59,029 nt of DNA from Streptomyces sp. S3(2020). GTDB taxonomy: Bacteria > Actinomycetota > Actinomycetes > Streptomycetales > Streptomycetaceae. A program made the translations under genes and the position numbers. Positions 24,276 to 33,967 of the stretch are shown piece after piece; positions within the stretch are counted from its first letter, which is position 1; each line of letters starts with the position of its first letter. Location: positions 1 through 59,029 of the forward strand of contig NZ_JABERD010000042.1 of the NCBI RefSeq assembly GCF_013044505.1. The letters are read 5' to 3'. Under the pieces are notes generated by a model. That model searched no databases. It was not told the DNA's origin and saw only the letters and a list, made by a program, of their open reading frames with translations.

Positions 24276-24648
24276 GAAGATACTGACTCACGCGGTCCGC
24301 ACGGCCGCTATCGCTCGAACGGGCGAGGCAAAGCAGTTGCTACCGGGTCATCTTCGAACCGGACAGGAGGTGTCGGGTATGTCAGTGCTGAAGCGGGCAC
24401 CTGAACCCTCTTGAAAGCTGGGCGATTTCGGCAAATGCCCTGTACCGAGGTACCGCTGGCAGAAAGTGACCGGGGCGTAGTGGCCCATAAGTGATGCGAA
24501 CGTCCTCTAATACCGGTCACGGCCCACCCTTGCCACTCGGTAGCACCCGTGGAGCACCACGCACTCACGGAGCAGCGGCTCGCCTCTTCAAGTGTCAACG
24601 AGGCCCCGAAGGACCCATGACGCGGTTACGTGGCGGGGGGACCTGCGT
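24276..24648. other. intergenic stretch, no supported gene
   Basis: This ~370-bp interval between the IS transposase start and the end of the trypsin-STAND gene should contain one end of the IS. No convincing frame, hairpin or repeat was found. Confidence 0.4.
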
Positions 24649-27600
24649 TCACCGCCCTGTGCCGCCTCTTCGATGAGCCGCACAAGGCGGTTCGCTCTTC
24701 ATGCCCGCGGGGCGGCCGCTGAGTTCCCCGGGCAGGAAGTCCCGGTCGGCGTGCACGCACAAGGACCGGACCCACTGCCCCGGGTCCAGCGGAATCGTCA
24801 GCAACGCACCGCGCACATCGGCGGTGGCGGCGCCGTCCTCCATGCGCCAGGCCTCCGCGGCGTATGAGGGGAAGCCGAGGTCCAGAGCCGCGTCGGAACC
24901 CGGTTCCCAATGCCTCGGTTGCTCGGTGATGTCCATCAGGAGTAGCCCTTGCGGCCCGAAGTCGAGGATCGACTCGATCTCCGACTCCACCAGCCGCTGG
25001 TCTGCCCGGCGGCCGGTCCCTACGTCCCACACCTCCACCCCGCCCGACGACGTCACCGCAGCCAGCCGCGTGCCGTCTTGGTTGAACGCCACCGCCCGGC
25101 CGAATCCGCCGTCTGCAAGACCTGGGCCGAGCTTCAGTTCGGGCTCCACGAGCGTGCCGTCGGCCAGGTTCCAGACCCGCACGGTGCCGTCCGCCAGTAC
25201 GGCCGCACGGTCGGGATGACCTGGTACCCGCTCCAGTACGCAGCCCGCGGCACAGTTCCGTCCGGCATCGGGCAGCGGTTCGCCGATCCTCTCTGCCGTT
25301 CGCGCGTCGACGCGTTCGAGGCCGCCGTCGCTGAGAACCGCCACCGTGTCCCCGCCCAGCGGCTCGACTCCGTGCACGGAGCCCGCCTTCTGCACCGGGC
25401 CCAGGCGACGTCTGGCGTCCAACCCTGGTGTGCGATAGCGCCACACACCAGATGCCTCCCAGGCCACGGCATACGCACCGGAGTCGGTGAAACGAGCGTC
25501 CGCGAATTTCTCGGCCTCCGCATCGGGAGGCATGGCGCGTCGGTTCGGTTCTCCGCCTCCCGGAGCCGATGCCAGCAGCAAGCCTCCGTCCGGCGCCATC
25601 ATGAGCCGCTGCCGACCGTGCCGGTCCCACACCTCGGCCCAGCCCGCCGGGGTGAGCTTCCGTACCGGCGTGCTGGTGGACTCCGGTTCCAGGACCAGTA
25701 GATCCGAGCCGACCGGCAGGAGCAGCCTGATCCCGCCTTTCTCAGCGGGGACCACGACACTCGAACGTATGGTCGACCCCGTCTCGTCGACTGGGACCGC
25801 CGTCCAGTAGTAGCTGTCGCCGTGCAGGGACGTGATCGTCAGGAAGTTGCTGTTCACGTCTGGCCCCGCTACGGAGTCGATGCCGTCCACGAGGTACCCG
25901 CCCGTCAGATCCGGGCTTCCGCTCTCCATGCCGTGGACCGAATGCGATCGCTTTCCGTTCACGGGGTTCACCACGTCGCCGGGGTAGTCACCCGCGTCGG
26001 ACAGCAGCACTCGTCCATCACGTAGTGCCTCCATGACTCCGTCGATCGGTTCGCCCCGGGGCTTCCCTCCGTTCAAGGGCACGAGCAGCGCCTGGTTCCG
26101 GCCGGCTTCCGGGGACTCATGGCCGACGACGACGGCGTGCTCACCGTCGGAAGCCAGCCGAGCCTGCACCACTCCCGTCCAGTCGGGCGTCCACACAAGC
26201 CGTGCCACCGCCGAGGCACCTTCCGAGGTGTCCCACAGCACGGCCCGCTCCTTGCCCGCCTCGTTCTCGTACAGCAACAACAGCCGACCGTCCGTACGGA
26301 AGTCCATGCCGAACCCCATGACGACACCACCGTGGCTCGGAGGCACCTGAAGGGAGAATCCAGCGAGCGGTCCCTGGCAGCCCGTGGGGCGCACCACGAT
26401 GCGCCCGTCGTCGAACAAGGCCGCCAGCAGACAGCCGTCGTCGCGGAGTTGGATGTCGACCGGCAGTCCGGGCAGAACGACCTCCGTGCGCCGGAACGTC
26501 CCGTCGCTCCAGTCGCGCCACACGGACACCTGGCCCCCGTCTGAGGCGGTCGCCACCGTACGGCCGTCTGCGCTGGAGGTGAATGACGACAGCGTCCCGG
26601 TCCAGGCGGCGTCACGCTGTTCGACCACTGTCCGCATAGACACATACCGTTTCAGCAGTGCCTGTCGTGCCTCAGGCGTATCAGCGTTGTTCATGGCCGC
26701 CAGGGAGAGCTGGAGGGAGGTGGACGGCGATTTACCGGCGAGCGCTTCGGATCTCTTGGCCAGCGCCTGCGAGGCCTGTTGCCACAGGTGTCGCTTCGAT
26801 CGTTCGTTGCTGAGGCCGAACTGCACCGCCAGCACCACGGAGATGACGGACAGAAGGGCCAACGCGGCAGTCACCGCTCGCCACCGGCGTAACCCGCGGC
26901 GACGATGGCGCACTGCCGCCGCGATGAACTCCCCCTCCGCCGCCGACACATCCGCGGGGCTGCGCTCGAGCCAGTGCAGGGCCGTCTCCAGTGCGACACC
27001 GCGCAGCAGGAGCCCGCGATCACGGCCGCCCCCGGCCCAGCGCGCCCGCTGTTCACGCACCTGTTCCTGCCAGCCGCGGAACTCGCGGGAGTCCTCCAGC
27101 CAGTGCCCCAGCTGTTCCCACTGCCGGGTCAGGGCCTCGTGCGCCAGGTCGGCGATGGGTTCACCGTCGGCGCCCACGGTGATGCGCAGGAAGCGGGTGC
27201 GTACGGCGAGGGACTCGGCGACGGCGCGGAGCGGGGTGGGCAATTCCGCCAGGCGTGCCGGGACGCGGGTGAACCCGCCTGACGGATGGGGACGTGCCAG
27301 TTGCACGAAGAGGCGTCGTACCAGCCCTTCACCGCGGAGCGCGACGACTTCACCGACTCGCTTCTCGCCATGGGCTGAGAGGGCTCCGGCGACACCGCCG
27401 AGCGCGGCGTAGCCCTTGTGTGTCAGGGTCCATCCGCCGCGTTCGAGCTGTTCCGACGCCCAGAGTTCGGTGAGTGTGAACTCGACCATGGGCAACTGCC
27501 CGGGTTCGCCCTCTACGTCCGTGGCGATGCGTTCGGCCAGACCGGGCTCGAGTTGCAGGCCGGGAACGCGGGTCGTCGGCCCCTTGATGACCTGCAGGAG

Positions 27601-28860
27601 TTGCTCGGGGGACAGGGGTGCGACAAGTTGGGCGCAGTCACTGAGTGCTGCGGCAGTGCCGGGGGCGGCCAGATCGTCCAGTGAGGCTGAGCGCAGTGTC
27701 GCCAGGACCCTGATCCGGCGGCCCTCCGCGGTCGCGGACGCCATGGCGATGCAGAGCGCCAGTAGGTCGCGTGCGCAACGCGGTTCGGACGTGACGATTT
27801 CCTCGAGCTGGTTGAGGAACAGGACATGCCCTCGTGACCCGCCGTGGCTCAGCACCCGGGTCCCGAGTGCCTCGGGAGTCAGCCCGCCGTCCGCATCGAG
27901 GACGTCGGCCAGGATCACAGCGTCGCGTTCGCCTTCGGCGGCGCCCAGGCCCGGTTCCAGAAGCGGAGTGAGCGCCCTGGCGAGGGTGAGGGACGGACGG
28001 GTGCCGGGCAGCGGGCGGATCTCCGAGACGGTGTGACCGAGCGCGCGCAAGCGAGGGATGACCCCGGCACGGACAAGGGATGTCTTTCCGCTGCCCGACG
28101 GCCCCACCACGGGCACGACGAGGTGACGGTCGACCGCGTCCAACAGTCGCTCCACATCGTTCTCGCGGCCGAAGAAGTACTCCTCGTCCTCCTCTCGGAA
28201 GGCATCCAGCCCCTGGTAGGGGCATCGGCGCAGACCCGGCCGGAGTTCGAGGAGCGCGGCGGCGGGGATGAGGTAGGAAGCGCCGGAGCGGTCCGTTGCG
28301 ACGGTCATGCCGACCACGCCACCCACCTCCTCGTCCCACACCGGGGCCCCGCTGCAGCCAGGTGCGATGCGGTGGGTCTCGCCGTCCCCCTCCATGGAGA
28401 TCCAGCCCGCGCCGACCGCGGCGCGCAACCGTCCACTGATCCAGGCACCGTGCTCGGCGGATGCGGGAAATCCCAGGAGACGGAAGCGGTGTCCCCAGAC
28501 GTCGTCCGCTCCGGCGAGCGGCACCGGGCGGACATTAGGCAGCCGCCCGGGAAGTTCCAGCAGGGCGATGTCCCCGCTGCCGTCCGCATCAACCGGCAGC
28601 CAGGCGGTGATCCGGGACGGGTACCTCGACGAACCGCGCTGCAAGGGGAACTCGACCAGAACGGAACCTGTCGGCGGCGACAGCGCCCTTTCATCGCTCC
28701 CGAGCGCCTGCGCCACCACGTGGGCGCACGTGGCGACCGTGTGCGGCGCGATGAGGAAACCAGTACCGACCGGTGTGCCCTCCGCGGTGCACAGCCGGGC
28801 CACAGCAGAACCGAAGGCGGGAAGGCGGCCGCCAGGCGGGCGCGACTCGGTCGCTGTCAC
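24649..28860 (-). CDS. trypsin-like peptidase / STAND NTPase / beta-propeller protein
   Basis: A 1,403-residue protein. Residues 15-205 form a trypsin-like peptidase with His47 (VATCAHVV), Asp97 (GSGDIALLEL) and Ser170 (APGCSGAPVWD). Residues ~213-560 form an nSTAND1-type NTPase: CPYQGLDAFREEDEEYFFGR lead-in, Walker A VVGPSGSGKTSLVRAG (~252-264), Walker B-like HVLFLNQLEEIV, and LADLAHEALTRQW. A single membrane helix (~660-685, ALALLSVISVVLAVQFGL) precedes a divergent WD40/propeller region with SSADGRTVATASDGGQVSVW and later blades. This is the known actinobacterial trypsin-STAND architecture proposed to act in NTP-dependent conflict systems. The coupled small gene upstream supports this. Propeller outside or inside the membrane is unclear. 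Confidence 0.85.
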   Translation of the reverse strand: MTATESRPPGGRLPAFGSAVARLCTAEGTPVGTGFLIAPHTVATCAHVVAQALGSDERALSPPTGSVLVEFPLQRGSSRYPSRITAWLPVDADGSGDIALLELPGRLPNVRPVPLAGADDVWGHRFRLLGFPASAEHGAWISGRLRAAVGAGWISMEGDGETHRIAPGCSGAPVWDEEVGGVVGMTVATDRSGASYLIPAAALLELRPGLRRCPYQGLDAFREEDEEYFFGRENDVERLLDAVDRHLVVPVVGPSGSGKTSLVRAGVIPRLRALGHTVSEIRPLPGTRPSLTLARALTPLLEPGLGAAEGERDAVILADVLDADGGLTPEALGTRVLSHGGSRGHVLFLNQLEEIVTSEPRCARDLLALCIAMASATAEGRRIRVLATLRSASLDDLAAPGTAAALSDCAQLVAPLSPEQLLQVIKGPTTRVPGLQLEPGLAERIATDVEGEPGQLPMVEFTLTELWASEQLERGGWTLTHKGYAALGGVAGALSAHGEKRVGEVVALRGEGLVRRLFVQLARPHPSGGFTRVPARLAELPTPLRAVAESLAVRTRFLRITVGADGEPIADLAHEALTRQWEQLGHWLEDSREFRGWQEQVREQRARWAGGGRDRGLLLRGVALETALHWLERSPADVSAAEGEFIAAAVRHRRRGLRRWRAVTAALALLSVISVVLAVQFGLSNERSKRHLWQQASQALAKRSEALAGKSPSTSLQLSLAAMNNADTPEARQALLKRYVSMRTVVEQRDAAWTGTLSSFTSSADGRTVATASDGGQVSVWRDWSDGTFRRTEVVLPGLPVDIQLRDDGCLLAALFDDGRIVVRPTGCQGPLAGFSLQVPPSHGGVVMGFGMDFRTDGRLLLLYENEAGKERAVLWDTSEGASAVARLVWTPDWTGVVQARLASDGEHAVVVGHESPEAGRNQALLVPLNGGKPRGEPIDGVMEALRDGRVLLSDAGDYPGDVVNPVNGKRSHSVHGMESGSPDLTGGYLVDGIDSVAGPDVNSNFLTITSLHGDSYYWTAVPVDETGSTIRSSVVVPAEKGGIRLLLPVGSDLLVLEPESTSTPVRKLTPAGWAEVWDRHGRQRLMMAPDGGLLLASAPGGGEPNRRAMPPDAEAEKFADARFTDSGAYAVAWEASGVWRYRTPGLDARRRLGPVQKAGSVHGVEPLGGDTVAVLSDGGLERVDARTAERIGEPLPDAGRNCAAGCVLERVPGHPDRAAVLADGTVRVWNLADGTLVEPELKLGPGLADGGFGRAVAFNQDGTRLAAVTSSGGVEVWDVGTGRRADQRLVESEIESILDFGPQGLLLMDITEQPRHWEPGSDAALDLGFPSYAAEAWRMEDGAATADVRGALLTIPLDPGQWVRSLCVHADRDFLPGELSGRPAGMKSEPPCAAHRRGGTGR

Positions 28861-29183
28861 GGTTGTCGCGTCCTCCAGGTGGCGGTCACGGCGAAGTTCG
28901 CCTCGGTCGTGCCACGCGCCACGACGACACCGGCCTCCGCCGTGAGCTTGACTCCGAACTCGACGGTCACGGACTCGGGGGCGGTCGACAGGCCCCGGGT
29001 CGCCGTCACCACCGCGACAAGAGCGGGACCAACCCGTTTCAAGGCCTCTTGGAGAGTGTCCGACGCGCCACGGGCGAGATCGGCGCGTCGCCCGACCCGG
29101 TCGATGCCCGTGCTGTCCCCCTCCGAGACCTCAAGCAGTACGACGTGCCCGTCATCCAGCAACATTTCACCCACGTACGCCAC
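28857..29183 (-). CDS. trypsin-co-occurring domain protein (Trypco1 / CU044_2847-like)
   Basis: A 108-residue protein from GTG 29183 (AAGGGGAACGCAG upstream), overlapping the trypsin-STAND start by 4 bp. The fold is LLDDGHVVLLEVSEGD, then a helix (ARGASDTLQEALKRVGPALV), then ESVTVEFGVKLTAEAGVVVA and EANFAVTATW. This is the pattern I recall for the small domain repeatedly found next to trypsin-like proteases with STAND modules, for which a role in regulating or being cleaved by the protease has been proposed. The frame upstream to 29306 lacks ribosome sites and was excluded. Confidence 0.75.
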   Translation of the reverse strand: MAYVGEMLLDDGHVVLLEVSEGDSTGIDRVGRRADLARGASDTLQEALKRVGPALVAVVTATRGLSTAPESVTVEFGVKLTAEAGVVVARGTTEANFAVTATWRTRQP

Positions 29184-29426
29184 CCTGCGTTCCCCTTCAT
29201 GTCCGTTGCGCCCCGCATGAGACGTACGCCCTATTGCAGGAGTTCGTGCCCTGCGGTCGCAAGCGGCATCACGGGAACACTGCTCCTGCGAGGGAATTGC
29301 TCCCAAGCCGGTTTCGACGAACCGCCTCGCGTGCTAGCGATGTGGGCTCCTTCACACTTCGGTCTCGCAGGTCAACGTCACCACGACGCCCTTCCGCACA
29401 GCTGCGGCAGCCGCTCCCGGGCGGCA

Positions 29427-29760
29427 TCATGTCCCCCTTCGCCATCCTCCGAGGTGGCCGATGACGCTGCCCGTAGCCGCCCCGATCGCGGCGATGGCCA
29501 TCTTCACTCGCTGGTAGTGGCCCTGGTAGCCCTTGGCGGTGATCTCCTGGTGCAGCACCCTCGCGGTGTGCTCGCCCTCGTCCCATCGCTGCTGCAGGTA
29601 TTCCAGGTAGGGATTGAGGCTGGTCGTTCGCTGCGGCGGGGCGCGGCGTGCACACTCCTGCCAGCTGGTGGCGCGGGCGTACTTGGCCACCGTGCGTCGG
29701 TTCAGGCCCAGTTCGCGGGCGCTGGCGCTGAGCGAGCCCAGTTTGCGTGGCCGGGAGAGG
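29427..29760 (-). pseudogene. ISL3-family transposase fragment (HTH and middle region)
   Basis: The frame reads LGSLSASARELGLNRRTVAK, YARATSWQECARRAPPQRTT, LNPYLEYLQQRWDEGEHTAR and LHQEITAKGYQGHYQRVKMA, the internal HTH region of ISL3 transposases. Both the N-terminal zinc-finger part and the catalytic core are absent. Homology stops at 29760, exactly at a perfect hairpin. It is a relic, and separate from the C-terminal ISL3 relic at 31.2-31.7 kb, because the order is not collinear on this strand. Confidence 0.65.
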
Positions 29761-29780
29761 ACCTGGGGCCTCTCCCGGCC
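29749..29780. terminator. perfect 12-bp hairpin
   Basis: GGCCGGGAGAGG (29749-29760) and CCTCTCCCGGCC (29769-29780) form a perfect stem with an 8-nt loop. It lies 43 bp past the stop of the small minus-strand gene at 29823 and at the end of the ISL3 homology. A terminator or an IS-derived terminal structure. Confidence 0.6.
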
Positions 29781-29822
29781 ACCCGCGCTTCAGACGAACT
29801 CGGCAGAGGCGCCGAGCATCGT

Positions 29823-30008
29823 CTATCCGGTCAGGTGCCGCACAAGGATGTTGAGTGCCGTGCCGAGCACCCACAGGAGCATCTTTCCTGTAGGGGTGTC
29901 CGCCCAGGTGCAGGCGTTGCGAACCAGTCGGCGGCCGGTGGTGAACCAGCGGCTTGTGCGTGAACGCACGAGGGCGGCAAGCCTTCGTAGCAGGAGTGCG
30001 CAGCGCAA
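29823..30008 (-). CDS. possible small basic protein
   Basis: A 61-residue frame from TTG 30008 with GGAGGAACC ~7 nt upstream. A very basic N-terminus (CALLLRRLAALVRSRTSRWF) is followed by a hydrophobic stretch (KMLLWVLGTALNILV). It could be a small membrane-binding peptide. No relative was recognised, and the TTG start is weak evidence. Confidence 0.35.
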   Translation of the reverse strand: MRCALLLRRLAALVRSRTSRWFTTGRRLVRNACTWADTPTGKMLLWVLGTALNILVRHLTG

Positions 30009-30203
30009 GGGGTTCCTCCATGGAGGTCGGTTGTGTCAGGTCAGGCCCCTTTCCTCGTGGGGCCCTGACTGACGGTCCCGGCCGTTTCGGCGCCCTGGAC
30101 GCTCTGTCACAACCGCGGAAAACGACACGCGACTTGGGACGAGCTGTCATCCTGACGGGACGAATCTGGACGGTTCTAGACGGCAGTAGTAGGAGGACGC
30201 GCT

Positions 30204-30917
30204 GTGGGCAGACCGGGGAGGTTGAAGCAGCCGGATCTGCCGGAGGGACCGCTCCAACGTCTGAACGACGCGCTGCACGACCTTCACTTCCGGGCGGGCA
30301 GACCCTCATTGAGCCTGATGTGCCAATCGGTGGCCGACGGGCGTGTATCGCGCAGCCGGCTGCACACGGTATTCACCACCGGCCGGCTCCCCTCCTGGGA
30401 CGTCGTAGACACGGTGGTAGAGATTCTTGCCGCAGCGGCTCGGGACACTACGCCGGAAGCCGAGATCAACGAATTCCTGCGCTTGTGGCGAGCGGCAGCC
30501 GCGGCGGACCACGCGCTGCCGGCCCACGATGTCACAACGCCAAGTCCGGTCACCGATCGACGGGCTGCAGAAGCCACCGCAGAACTGCTCGCTCTGGAGT
30601 GCGACGCCGCGGTGCTCCATCCGGGCCAGGCACTGGGACTGACGTACAGGATCCGCATGCAGGCGGACGGGCCTCTGCCTGTCATGCTGGGCGCCAGCTT
30701 GGTCGGCCGGGACTCAACGGAGTACTACGACACGTCAGGGGACCTGCACGTTACGCTCACCCCGGGCCCAGAGTCGACGTATCACCGCTGCCTGCGAGTC
30801 CCTGCCAATACGCCCGCGGGTGACTACCGACTGATCGGCGGGGTCTGGTACCCGAGAAGCGGTGAGAGAAGGATGGCATGGAAGGACCAGGGCTACATCG
30901 TGCAGATCGACAGGTAA
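30204..30917 (+). CDS. HTH plus beta-sandwich protein, unknown role
   Basis: A 237-residue protein from GTG 30204 with AGGAGG 7 nt upstream. Residues 10-100 (RLNDALHDLHFRAGRPSLSL, GRVSRSRLHTVFTTGRLPSW, DVVDTVVEILAAAAR) are the XRE-like N-terminal domain often fused to STAND, TPR or effector modules in Streptomyces. Residues ~130-237 are beta-rich (AVLHPGQALGLTYRIRMQAD, HRCLRVPANTPAGDYRLIGG), resembling an immunoglobulin-like sandwich. The pairing of such a DNA-binding domain with an Ig-like C-terminus is unfamiliar to me. It may be a regulator of the surrounding island. Confidence 0.65.
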   Translation: MGRPGRLKQPDLPEGPLQRLNDALHDLHFRAGRPSLSLMCQSVADGRVSRSRLHTVFTTGRLPSWDVVDTVVEILAAAARDTTPEAEINEFLRLWRAAAAADHALPAHDVTTPSPVTDRRAAEATAELLALECDAAVLHPGQALGLTYRIRMQADGPLPVMLGASLVGRDSTEYYDTSGDLHVTLTPGPESTYHRCLRVPANTPAGDYRLIGGVWYPRSGERRMAWKDQGYIVQIDR

Positions 30918-31194
30918 GTCATCGCACTCCGCCCTGCACCGCGTCCTGGAGGACGCTCAACGATGTCCCGGTACCAACCCGACAGCATCTCCACGGCAGC
31001 CCAACTCTCCGTTGACACCTGGAGCAACCGCAATCTGGTGGGCCTCGGCGACCACAACAGAGATCCGGTTCGGCGGGAGGCCGTGCGGATGGGACTCACC
31101 CTTCGGCGGGCACCTCGCTCCGCGGCCCACCCATCCGGCTGGTGCATGAACGCCCGGCGCTGCCTCGGGCGGTTACAGCGGGGCTCTGGCACAG

Positions 31195-31695
31195 ATCTTG
31201 GACAGCGGCCGCGGAGGGCCACTGGAACAGGATGATCTTGCGGAGCAGTTCGAATCCGGCGCGTCCGTAAAGCTGCCGCTGAATCTTCTAGCTGCGGGTA
31301 ACGGCGCCCTCGACGCTTCCGGAGCTCCAGGGCAGGGTCAGGCCGGCGACCACGGCCTTGAGATCGGAGGTCAGCCCGCCGGCGAAGTCGGTGATGCCAG
31401 GCCGTTGTGCAGCGCGAGCTCTGTCGATCCACTCCGGCAGCAGAGTGCCGGTGCGTGTCGTGAGCATTTCCGCGAACTCGCGTACCAGTTGATGGGCCTG
31501 ATCCAGTTCCGGGCAAGCAGCCAGCACGGTCTTGAACTGCTGAATCTCGTCCTGGGTGAGGATGTCCGGGCGGCGGGTGGCGGGTGAGCCAGCCGGACAC
31601 CGTCCGGACGGACGGTGCCGCGGCCCCACGCGCCGGGGCGCCGGGGCGCCCGCATGCCCAACTCCCGGACGCGACGGGCCCGTCGACGGGCTCAT
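31195..31695 (-). pseudogene. ISL3-family transposase C-terminal fragment with stop codon
   Basis: The frame reads LTQDEIQQFKTVLAACPELD, QAHQLVREFAEMLTTRTGTL, ITDFAGGLTSDLKAVVAGL and LPWSSGSVEGAVTRS, then an in-frame TAG near 31287, then KIQRQLYGRAGFELLRKIIL ending near 31200. This is the C-terminal third of an ISL3 transposase, with the catalytic Glu in SVEG. The N-terminal two thirds are missing, so it is inactive. Confidence 0.7.
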
Positions 31696-32044
31696 AGGCC
31701 TTGAGGCGTAACTGGGCCCCGGCCAGAACTACTTCGTGGTGTGTTCGGAGTCGGGGAGGTCCGGCGGGAAGTGGCGTCGTTGTCCACCTGCGCCTGCACC
31801 AGGTCGCTCAGCGCGTCGATGAAGGGCTGGGCAGGCGTGCCCGGGCCGATCGCGACGGCAGTCTGACGCAGACGGAAATGTCCGACAACCCCGCTGCCTC
31901 TGGTACGCATCCGATACAAATCCCTGCGCGATTCCACGTGGTGGGTCTGGGCTGGCGGCCGCTGCTGGAACGTCTGCATGAACAGATCTGTGCAGTCGCC
32001 CCCGGCTACCGTCTCGTCGATCGCAAGGAGAAGCTGGGTGGTCA
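31696..32044. other. interval with one doubtful frame
   Basis: A minus-strand frame 31692-31979 (MQTFQQRPPAQTHHVESRRD, then GSGVVGHFRLRQTAVAIGPG) is open but overlaps nothing recognisable and has no clear ribosome site. It may be decayed DNA upstream of the ISL3 relic. I do not call it a gene. Confidence 0.3.
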
Positions 32045-32587
32045 CTATGAGGAGAGCCGCCACAGTTGGGTCTGTGCTCGCGCTTGCTCCGCTGGAGTTT
32101 CGCGTACGAGGTGATACAGATTCTCGAAATACTCCTGCCACCGGTTCGGATCCGGTAAGTGGTTACTCGCCCGCTTGGCCCGCTCGGCCTGCACCAGCGG
32201 TTCCATGCGTTCCCACACCGAGATCACCGACCCACCCAGGTAGCCCGACACGGGCTCGATATCCACTACACCGTGCGCGACCAGGGCGCCCAAGTTGTCG
32301 TAGAACCACGCCAGTTCCCGCACGAGATCCCGCTCGGACTCAGGCAGTCCCTCGAGCCCTGCGGACAGATCGCAGCTGGGCAATTGCTCGTAGACCACCT
32401 GCCGGGCCCGGGCCAGCTGAATACTGCGATGCTCGCGAAACAGATCCACCAGAACGGGCAGAGTGTTCGCGTGCTCCGTCAGTCGCAGCTGTCGCAGAGA
32501 CGCGAAGCCGGAAACCCCCAGCGCGACAACCGACACCAGCACCGCAGCAATCTCCACGCCCCACCCCCGCCACCGCCCTACTGCCAT
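32045..32587 (-). CDS. single-pass membrane protein, DUF4760-like
   Basis: A 180-residue protein from ATG 32587 (GTGGGGAACG 3 nt upstream). One N-terminal membrane helix (VEIAAVLVSVVALGVSGFASL) is followed by a helical cytoplasmic domain: LRLTEHANTLPVLVDLFREH, LVRELAWFYDNLGALVAHGV, VSGYLGGSVISVWERMEPLV and WQEYFENLYHLVRE. This pattern resembles DUF4760-type proteins, which have no assigned function. It is a lone gene with no conserved partners. Confidence 0.65.
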   Translation of the reverse strand: MAVGRWRGWGVEIAAVLVSVVALGVSGFASLRQLRLTEHANTLPVLVDLFREHRSIQLARARQVVYEQLPSCDLSAGLEGLPESERDLVRELAWFYDNLGALVAHGVVDIEPVSGYLGGSVISVWERMEPLVQAERAKRASNHLPDPNRWQEYFENLYHLVRETPAEQARAQTQLWRLSS

Positions 32588-33303
32588 GGCGTTCCCCACC
32601 CGTGACGGAAACAACCGCCCACGGTCAGCCACATGCCGGACATGATCGAGCTTGGCCAAGGCGAACAGGTCACGAGACTCGTCCCCGATTGCAGGAAGAG
32701 CGCACGCCATCTCCTGCATAACCCCTCCCTGGCGGGAGGACCTATGACCCGGCATGTGCGCCCCACTAGCGTCCGGCAACGGCGCTGGCCCGCAGTTGAC
32801 CTACCCCTGCACCTTGCATGAGGCCACCAGTCCCTTCCCCCACGAACTCGGAAGCTCGACAATCTCCTGACGCGCGGTCATACACGCCCCTGCCCGCAGA
32901 GGGGGCGGGCGCAAGCGCGACTATCCAAGACAGCTCAGCGACGAACGAGCCGTCCAACCAGCACGGTACGGGTCACCACAGGTGACAACGGGTGCCGACA
33001 GCCTGGCTTTAACGGCGCAGTTGGCCCCGCCAGAATCGGCCTGACGTGGACCCATGAGCGTGTTCGATTCCGGCCTGGCTTGGCCCCACCGTGCGCCGTC
33101 GGGCCTGGCGAGTGGCAGGGCCGCTTCGGACCGGAACTGGGTCTGTCTGCTGTGGGCGGAGCCAGCGCAAGCCGGAGAAGTGGGGCCGCCGCGGAGCGTT
33201 AAAGCCAACAGCCGTGCCAACGGGCGCCCTCCACAGCGTTTCGCACCATCAGACGGCATCAAAGTATGGGTTCACACCACATGGGGCAACGCTGCAGCAG
33301 TTC
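32588..33303. other. 700-bp gene-poor stretch before the IS630-type element
   Basis: No frame has both a ribosome site and sensible composition. It contains the upstream region of the membrane gene and the left flank of the IS630-like element. No tRNA, hairpin or repeat was noticed. Confidence 0.4.
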
Positions 33304-33397
33304 CTAGTGCCGCATCAGGCAACGTTCGCCTTGCCGTGACGTTGGCGGGAACTGTCCTGCTGCTCGCGAGGTCAGCCGAATGTCTCGCGGTGGCGCT

Positions 33398-33898
33398 TCA
33401 GTCGAAATCGCTGGCGGAAGTGAGGCCCTCGACGAAGGATCCGAAGTCCGCGGCGAGGGCCAACTCCACGCTGAAGTCAGCGTCGAACCATCCGACTGAA
33501 GGTTCCCCGTGTCGGCCGCACGCCCGGTAGTCCAGCGCGATCCAGCAGGGTCCGTCGCCCGAGAGGAGCACGACAGGCGAGGGCAGACCCCATTCCTCGA
33601 CCAGGTAGGGACTGTCGAGCAACGAGACTGTGCTTTCGCGGTGGCCGATGCCCATCACATGGTCGAACGGGACGTGGTCCTCCCTCCAGGAGGTCGGCCT
33701 GTCTGTCCGGAAAGCGTTCCGAGCACCTGTCACCTGGCCGCCGTTCTGAACGCGCAACAGATCAATCAGCGCGGCTGGGAGCGTGACATCGAGCAGTCGC
33801 TCGGCGTCCCGCACAGCCTGGTCAGTCAGCGGCTGCTGCACCCCATAGTTGCTGCTGGCGTCCCAGAACGCGGGCAGCACATCGTCAGAACGAGCCAT
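33398..33898 (-). CDS. SMI1/KNR4 (SUKH) family protein, putative immunity protein
   Basis: A 166-residue protein. It has the SUKH pattern: FWDASSNYGVQQPLTDQAVR, DAERLLDVTLPAALIDLLRV QNGG (conserved L..QNGG motif), and later GPCWIALDYRACGRHGEPSV with the FDADF end. SUKH proteins neutralise diverse polymorphic toxins in bacteria. No toxin gene is adjacent; instead the gene sits inside the inverted repeats of an IS630-like element, suggesting an orphan immunity gene spread by transposition. Function as immunity is family-based inference. Confidence 0.75.
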   Translation of the reverse strand: MARSDDVLPAFWDASSNYGVQQPLTDQAVRDAERLLDVTLPAALIDLLRVQNGGQVTGARNAFRTDRPTSWREDHVPFDHVMGIGHRESTVSLLDSPYLVEEWGLPSPVVLLSGDGPCWIALDYRACGRHGEPSVGWFDADFSVELALAADFGSFVEGLTSASDFD

Positions 33899-33967
33899 GA
33901 CTCGAATCGTAGGAGCTATGGGCTGCGGTTGACCGCCGGAGGAGGCTCAGGTGTCCAGAATGATCAC

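Noticed and set aside
23380..24330. Terminal inverted repeats for the IS5-type transposase
   Set aside because: No convincing pair could be matched by eye in the two flanks, so no element boundaries are given.
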